Notes under the pieces: generated by a model
The model's database searches: none
What the model was told of the DNA's origin: nothing
What the model saw: the letters and a program-made list of their open reading frames with translations, nothing else
Program-made: the position numbers and the translations under genes
NCBI RefSeq assembly: GCF_009728935.1
Contig: NZ_CP034235.1
Coordinates: forward strand, 4,254,001-4,318,000
Source of the DNA: Paenibacillus psychroresistens
Lineage (GTDB): Bacteria; Bacillota; Bacilli; Paenibacillales; NBRC-103111
Reading direction: 5' to 3'
DNA: 64,000 nucleotides
Shown: positions 58,990 through 64,000 of the stretch, piece after piece
Layout of the letters: each line of letters opens with the position of its first letter
How positions within the stretch are numbered: the first letter of the stretch is position 1

Positions 58990-60840
58990 CTAGATTGGGA
59001 GATAAATCGAGAATATGGTGCCTTGGCCAAGCGTGCTTTTCACTTGTACCGTACCATGATGCGAATCCACAATATTCTTTACAATAGCTAGACCTAGTCC
59101 AGTTCCGGTCGTAGTTCCACGAGTTCGTGCTTTATCCGCTTTGTAAAAACGTTCAAATATAAAGGGTAAGTCCTCAGGAGGAATTCCTTGTCCTTGATCT
59201 TCTATCTCGATTAGTGCTGAACTATTATCTGTCCCACTATGATGCAGCCCCAAGCGCATCGTGATTTGAGCACCTAAAGCCGTATGACGTATCGCATTGT
59301 CCAATAGGTTAGTTAACACCTGCTCTAGTCGATCCTCATCTGCATGGGGCAGTATAATGTCATCCTCTGGACATTGCAGCACAAGCAGCAATCCCTGCTC
59401 CTTACAGAGGGCATTAAACTTACGATGAACTCGCTTAAGCAATGCATTTAAGGGAAAGGCTTGATAATTTAGCTCCAAATGCCCCGTTTCCATACGAGCC
59501 AAATCTAACAAATCTTTAACCAATCGCCCCATCCTTAATGACTCATCATAAATAACTTGAGCAAGCTCTGTTCGCTCTTCCGGTGATGCGGCAATATCAT
59601 CCAACAAAGCCTCACTATAACCTTGCAGCATAGACAACGGCGTACGCAGCTCATGCGATACGTTAGCCACAAAATCCTTGCGCAGCTTCTCTAGTCGATG
59701 CTCCTCCGTTACATTGCGTAGAACAGCCACAGCGCCTCTAACCAGCTCTCGAGAATACAAGGGTGCAATTACAATCGACCATACACCATTGTGCACATGC
59801 AGCTTTGATGTGATTTCCTTGGTATCTTGAACGACATTAGCAAAAATTTGCTGCAGCGGCTCTGGGATTTGCTTTGACCTCATTACGTTCACAGATGCAT
59901 TAGAATTAAAGTCGTCTGGATTTTCAGCTGTATCATTTTCTGATGTGTTCCATTGGATATCACGCCAGTTTGCAATAATATCTTCTCCATGTGGGTTTGT
60001 AAAAATAACATCCCCTTTCACATTAAACGAAATTACAGCATCCGCCATACTCCGCAATACACTTGATAAATTTTCTTTCTCATAATTTAAATCCTTGATC
60101 GTCTCTTCCAATCTTTCTCCCATTAAATTGAAGGTCTGAGCCAGCTCCCCTAATTCATCCGATGAAACAATCGGAACTCGACTTCCATATTCGCCATGTG
60201 TGATTAAATCTGCTGCTTTTTTCAGCTGCTGCAGCGGTTTTGTTATCTTAGTAATGAGGAAGAAAGCAAAAAATGTCGTCAGTAGAAAACCAATTAAGGA
60301 AACAAGTGCAAATAGTTTTTTGACATATAATTGTGTGCTTTCCACTGATTTCTGCGATTGATGGACAATAATAATGCTTTTAATCGCTAAATCCGCTGAT
60401 TCCTTGTTCTGTACAGGTACTGCAATAAATAAAAAGTCACCCTTGCGATGTTCAAGTGTCTTCCCAGCAAATACAGCATCAATTTCAGCTTGGTTGAAAA
60501 CCTGATCGATTAGTAAATTCGATTCTCCTCTAAGGAACAATGCCGAGTTTATCAGCAACAGTTGAGAGGCTGGATCTGGTGTTAGCAGGATTAAACCGGC
60601 ATCCTGAGGGCTCAACAAATCATTCATAGTGGCGACAAATTGCGGTTCATTATGATGCTTTTGTGCTTGTGCTGCGACTTCGCCGGCAAGCTCTTTTAAG
60701 CTGGTCGATTGATCATTCGCTTTCGGAAAGCTCGTGTCAATATATTGGAATAAAAACAAGCCCAGAATGAGCAACACGACGGCAACAAGTGCAATAATGG
60801 TCATCCAAAGCTTGGCTACGATATTTTTAAAAATAGACAC
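58990..60840 (-). CDS. resE: Sensor histidine kinase ResE
   Basis: Membrane sensor of the ResDE redox two-component system (616 aa). Two transmembrane helices (about 10-32 and 175-198) flank an extracellular domain. A HAMP segment, a PAS domain (about 260-370), the HisKA box FVANVSHELRTPLSML and the ATPase blocks NLLDNAIRHT, DQGQGIP and GTGLGLAIVKN follow. The GTG start overlaps the resD stop by one base with GAGGTG eight bases upstream. In B. subtilis ResE activates ResD when oxygen is limiting or nitric oxide is present. Confidence 0.93.
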   Translation of the reverse strand: MSIFKNIVAKLWMTIIALVAVVLLILGLFLFQYIDTSFPKANDQSTSLKELAGEVAAQAQKHHNEPQFVATMNDLLSPQDAGLILLTPDPASQLLLINSALFLRGESNLLIDQVFNQAEIDAVFAGKTLEHRKGDFLFIAVPVQNKESADLAIKSIIIVHQSQKSVESTQLYVKKLFALVSLIGFLLTTFFAFFLITKITKPLQQLKKAADLITHGEYGSRVPIVSSDELGELAQTFNLMGERLEETIKDLNYEKENLSSVLRSMADAVISFNVKGDVIFTNPHGEDIIANWRDIQWNTSENDTAENPDDFNSNASVNVMRSKQIPEPLQQIFANVVQDTKEITSKLHVHNGVWSIVIAPLYSRELVRGAVAVLRNVTEEHRLEKLRKDFVANVSHELRTPLSMLQGYSEALLDDIAASPEERTELAQVIYDESLRMGRLVKDLLDLARMETGHLELNYQAFPLNALLKRVHRKFNALCKEQGLLLVLQCPEDDIILPHADEDRLEQVLTNLLDNAIRHTALGAQITMRLGLHHSGTDNSSALIEIEDQGQGIPPEDLPFIFERFYKADKARTRGTTTGTGLGLAIVKNIVDSHHGTVQVKSTLGQGTIFSIYLPI

Positions 60841-61556
60841 TATTTAGGCACCTCTAACTTATAGCCGACTCCCCACACTGTAGTAATCATGGTAGCAGCA
60901 TCTGGAGAGACCTTGTTTAGCTTCTCTCTAAGCCGTTTAACGTGGGTATCTACGGTGCGTAAATCACCAAAAAATTCATAATTCCAAACATCCTTAAGCA
61001 AATCCTCACGGGAGAAAACTTTATCAGGTGAAACGGCTAAATAATGCAGGAGCTCATATTCCTTAGGGGTTAAAGCTACCTCTTGCCCGCCTGCAGTCAC
61101 TCTATGTGCATCATGTTCGATTAACAAATGTGGAAAAACAATATTATTACTATGACTATCTTCTTTAGACAAATATGCTGTTGCTGAAGCTCGTCGTAAA
61201 ATGGCCTTCACACGATAGATTACTTCTCGCGGACTAAACGGTTTAACTACATAATCGTCTGTTCCAGCTTCAAAGCCTTGAACGCGATTAGCTTCTTCCC
61301 CTTTGGCCGTCAGCATAATAACAGGTGTAGCCTTAGTTTGACGCAATCGTGTACAAACCTCAATACCATCCATACCAGGCAGCATGAGATCGAGCAGAAT
61401 TAGATCAAAGTCTTGATCCAATGCTTTCTGCAATGCCGTTTCGCCATCCTCAGCTTCTGCAATCGTATAGCCTTCCTTTTCCAAATACATTCGCAGCAAG
61501 CGGCGAATGCGTTCTTCATCATCAACAATTAGAATATTCGCTTTCCATTCCGTCAT
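60840..61556 (-). CDS. resD: Response regulator ResD
   Basis: OmpR/PhoB-type regulator (238 aa). Receiver domain with acidic pocket (VDDE), phospho-acceptor Asp56 in LILLDLMLPGMDG and Lys in VVKPFSPRE; a C-terminal winged helix ends in TVWGVGYKLEV. In B. subtilis ResD controls respiration, cytochrome maturation and anaerobic genes. The gene lies between resC and resE as in the B. subtilis resABCDE operon, 26 bases after resC. Confidence 0.95.
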   Translation of the reverse strand: MTEWKANILIVDDEERIRRLLRMYLEKEGYTIAEAEDGETALQKALDQDFDLILLDLMLPGMDGIEVCTRLRQTKATPVIMLTAKGEEANRVQGFEAGTDDYVVKPFSPREVIYRVKAILRRASATAYLSKEDSHSNNIVFPHLLIEHDAHRVTAGGQEVALTPKEYELLHYLAVSPDKVFSREDLLKDVWNYEFFGDLRTVDTHVKRLREKLNKVSPDAATMITTVWGVGYKLEVPK

Positions 61557-61582
61557 TGTAGACCAGCTCCTCTAATCAATTA

Positions 61583-62857
61583 TTAAACACCTGAGTAGGA
61601 ATGTAAACCTGCGATAACTAAATTAACGCCAATAAGTGTGAACATAACGATAGTAAATCCAATTACAGCTAACCATGCTGACTTCTTGCCCTGCCAGCCT
61701 TTGGATAAACGTAAATGAAGGTAGAACGCATAGTAGAGCCATGTGATTAAAGCCCATACTTCCTTCGGATCCCAGCCCCAGAAACGGCCCCAAGCTTCAG
61801 CTGCCCAAATCATCGCAAATATTAAAGCACCCAATGTAAAGATCGGATATCCTATCGCAATCGCACGATAACTGATTTCATCTAAATCTTCTGGATCCAT
61901 ATCATTCAAAATCGGGCTAATTGCAGCACCTAATGGTTTACGTGCTATAAGCCTTAATAAACCATACAATATTAAACCGCTTATAATGGACCAAACCACC
62001 GTATTCAGTTTTTTCCCTGAATTAGCTCCCTTCATCCATGATGGAGCTTCAAGCAATGGCTTTTTAATGCCTAAAAATGGTTTCATAGTGACTAAAGTTG
62101 CTCCACTAGGTTTAAAAATAGGCGGCAGTACATACTCCACAGGTTGACTCATGGTTACTTCTGTACCGGCTTTATCTTTAGTAACTATATCCTTTGTGAA
62201 AGTGGCTTTATAATCTGCTGCAAGAAAGATAAAGATCGATGCTGCAAAACCAACAATCATTAACAGTACAAACAATACAAACTCAAGACTGCGTTGTTCT
62301 TTAACATCCTTGCGTTCTTTAGATTTAAAATTAATTGTACGCAATAAATACATTAGACCGCCAGCAAAGCCAACTGCAAAAAATGCTTCTCCTGTTGCGG
62401 CAGTAGTTACATGAATCTTTAACCAGTAACTCTGAAGTGCAGGTATTAGCGGTTGTACCTCATGCGGAAATACTAAAGCATAGGATAAAATGATAACGCC
62501 TACTGGAAGTGCGAACACCCCAATAACTAAGGAGCGGTAGATTAAAAAAATAATCACAAAAGCAGTCATAATCATCATGGCAAGAAAGGTCATGAACTCA
62601 AACATATTAGCCGTTGGAATATGTCCACCACTATACCAACGGGTAAAAAAGAACATTATATGCAACACATAACCAACAAGCGATGTTATAAAAGCAATGT
62701 TTCCCCAAAGTTTCATATGCTGCTCTGGTTTGCGTCCACGCCAATTTTTACCGAGAATCGATATTACAAATAGAGTAAAGCCAAGACAGTAAACAAATAA
62801 AGCAATAATCAAGTAATTCATACTAATCGAGCTGATGTTATCAAAAAAAGCTGTCAT
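61583..62857 (-). CDS. resC: Cytochrome c biogenesis protein ResC (CcsA/CcsB type)
   Basis: Haem-handling membrane protein (424 aa, about eight to nine helices) of system II cytochrome c maturation. The Trp-rich haem motif is WGRFWGWDPKEVWALITWL, with conserved His in HVTTAATGEAFF and in HLRLSKGW. Together with ResB it delivers haem to apocytochromes outside the membrane. The start overlaps the resB stop as ATGA. A hydrophilic insert (about 215-265) separates the helices. Confidence 0.95.
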   Translation of the reverse strand: MTAFFDNISSISMNYLIIALFVYCLGFTLFVISILGKNWRGRKPEQHMKLWGNIAFITSLVGYVLHIMFFFTRWYSGGHIPTANMFEFMTFLAMMIMTAFVIIFLIYRSLVIGVFALPVGVIILSYALVFPHEVQPLIPALQSYWLKIHVTTAATGEAFFAVGFAGGLMYLLRTINFKSKERKDVKEQRSLEFVLFVLLMIVGFAASIFIFLAADYKATFTKDIVTKDKAGTEVTMSQPVEYVLPPIFKPSGATLVTMKPFLGIKKPLLEAPSWMKGANSGKKLNTVVWSIISGLILYGLLRLIARKPLGAAISPILNDMDPEDLDEISYRAIAIGYPIFTLGALIFAMIWAAEAWGRFWGWDPKEVWALITWLYYAFYLHLRLSKGWQGKKSAWLAVIGFTIVMFTLIGVNLVIAGLHSYSGV

Positions 62858-64000
62858 GCCTGCTTCCCTCCCGTTTCTAAAGCTTTAGCATCCACTTGAA
62901 CGCCTAGTTTGTTTAATGCCTTTACTGCTTCTTTACGGATCCCAAACCAATTCTTATTCGTGTGGGCACCTAAGGATAGGACATCATCATCAATCCTAAT
63001 CCAGATGCGGCGATGCTGCCAATAGAAGCCCATTATAAGCCCAAGCATGGCAATAGCGGCTCCAACCCAAATGTAGGGCATGGCTCGATCTACACGGATA
63101 TTAAGGAAGCTCGTATAATTAGCAATTTGCACATCGTTCATCGAAGGCACGGATATTTCTAATTCTTTTCCAATAGCTCCATTAATTTCATCCTGATGAT
63201 AGGTTACTTTATCAATCTGACGTGGGAAATACATGTAAACCTCACCATCAGCTGCAAGTCCTGGACCTGTTATAATAAATATAAACGCTGGAACAATCGC
63301 ATCATTGGATTTCGTTTTCGGTTTCCCATCTTCCCCAAGCTCAAAATCCCGATAATAATCTCGCAGCTGGAGCTTGTACTCCCCTACTTGAAAGCTGCTC
63401 TTGGGAGTTGTCATGGAGAGATCAAAGGTACCATAAGCTTCTCCAGTTTTTTTATTACTTAATGTAGGTTTCGCGGTAAGGATACGCGGTGTTTCTTTAA
63501 AATCAAATTGAAAGGCCATAAAGCCTTTATAATTCAGCGGTTTATTTACAATTATATCTTGTCTGTGCACTTCTTTTAAAACGGGTGTTTGGGCAGGATC
63601 ATCACACTTTTCTGTACACTGGTATAAAACTGCTTTTGTTTCATAAACCTTGGGTACATTGAGATCTTTAGCTTGAAATTGCTTCGTCATTTCTTCCTTG
63701 GTGTAATAATCAAGGATGAATTTCTCATTTTTAAGGTAATAGGATGTGTTTGGTATCTTAACCGTTTGTCCCTCTAGAAAGCCCATATATTGATCCATAT
63801 GCCAGCCTGGAATGCTTCGCATTAGAACAGCTAATAGAAATATAATTAAACCAATATGCAGAACATAAGGTCCCCAGCGGCTAAAACGGTATTTTTCCGC
63901 CAATAGCGCAGAACCATCTGTATGTACCCGATAATTCTGTTTACGAAGCTGTTTGCCCATTTCAGCAACCCATTGCTCTGTAGATTCAACCTTTGGATCA
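62854..64000 (-). CDS. resB: Cytochrome c biogenesis protein ResB (5' part beyond the window)
   Basis: Partial gene: the frame stays open to the window edge, with DPKVESTEQWVAE preceding the first internal Met, so the N-terminus lies outside. The visible about 380 residues contain a membrane segment (VLHIGLIIFLLAVLMRSIPG), a large extracytoplasmic domain (ending before WVGAAIAMLGLIMGFYWQHR) and the final cytoplasmic tail with the IWIRI block. ResB is the partner of ResC in haem export and cytochrome c assembly. A usual full-length ResB is about 540 aa. Confidence 0.93.
   Translation of the reverse strand, partial: DPKVESTEQWVAEMGKQLRKQNYRVHTDGSALLAEKYRFSRWGPYVLHIGLIIFLLAVLMRSIPGWHMDQYMGFLEGQTVKIPNTSYYLKNEKFILDYYTKEEMTKQFQAKDLNVPKVYETKAVLYQCTEKCDDPAQTPVLKEVHRQDIIVNKPLNYKGFMAFQFDFKETPRILTAKPTLSNKKTGEAYGTFDLSMTTPKSSFQVGEYKLQLRDYYRDFELGEDGKPKTKSNDAIVPAFIFIITGPGLAADGEVYMYFPRQIDKVTYHQDEINGAIGKELEISVPSMNDVQIANYTSFLNIRVDRAMPYIWVGAAIAMLGLIMGFYWQHRRIWIRIDDDVLSLGAHTNKNWFGIRKEAVKALNKLGVQVDAKALETGGKQA

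Noticed and set aside
1..64000. CRISPR arrays, tRNA or rRNA genes, insertion sequences, prophage or restriction systems
   Set aside because: No regular repeat-spacer pattern, cloverleaf or rRNA-like block, transposase or phage protein was found on either strand.

Overview
The window looks like a chromosomal segment of an endospore-forming, AT-rich member of the Bacillota, most likely Paenibacillus or a close relative. Evidence for this: sporulation and germination genes (spoIVA, a spoVIF-like gene, ypeB), sigma-A-type promoters, strong GGAGG ribosome binding sites, many TTG/GTG starts, and gene order resembling the Bacillus subtilis region gudB-prsW-ypeB-ypfA-cmk-ypfD-yphA-der-gpsA-yphE-yphF-spoIVA-hbs-mtrB-hepS-menG-hepT-cheR-aroC-aroB-aroH-trp-hisC-tyrA. 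Nearly everything from 1 to 48.9 kb lies on the minus strand, so transcription runs from high to low coordinates. The genus is an inference. I saw no rRNA, tRNA, CRISPR array, insertion sequence or prophage.

Layout. 0-1.2 kb: ECF sigma factor and membrane anti-sigma factor. 1.6-13 kb: aromatic amino acid supraoperon aroC-aroB-aroH-trpE-D-C-F-B-A-hisC-tyrA, with a promoter before aroC, a second promoter and a TRAP-type attenuator before trpE, and a terminator after tyrA. 13-19 kb: hepS-menG-ubiA-ubiX-mqnA-hepT-cheR and a small TTG-start gene. This is a menaquinone operon whose MqnA points to the futalosine route, which starts from the chorismate made by the neighbouring aro genes. 19.7 kb: mtrB, encoding the TRAP protein that should read the trp leader, alone with its own promoter and terminator.

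20-30.6 kb: an accessory block sits where B. subtilis has hbs directly followed by mtrAB. It holds a sugar ABC transporter, a complete N-acetylglucosamine/glucose-type PTS with its own EI and HPr under a GlcT-like antiterminator, an acyl-CoA thioesterase, and a TetR/SDR pair with shared operator-like sites. 30.8-42 kb: HU, SpoIVA, YphF-like lipoprotein, two [2Fe-2S] ferredoxins around a nucleotidyltransferase-like gene, a YphE-like small membrane protein, SpoVIF-like, GpsA (with an unusual Gly to Val change), PlsY, Der, a YIEGIA protein with its small partner, a YphA-like membrane protein and an S1-domain protein. 42-48.9 kb: PlsC, Cmk, PilZ protein, YpeB (without SleB), PrsW, glutamate dehydrogenase, MecA-like adaptor and a small membrane protein.

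49-57 kb: mixed strands, with a polysaccharide deacetylase lipoprotein, alpha/beta hydrolase, a two-polypeptide 2-oxoacid:ferredoxin oxidoreductase with fused subunits, a CPBP protease, an unknown membrane protein and a rhodanese. 57-58.9 kb: serA under a T-box leader whose likely specifier codon is AGC (Ser). 59-64 kb: resE, resD, resC and the 3' part of resB, which runs off the window end; this is the redox-responsive two-component system with the cytochrome c maturation genes.
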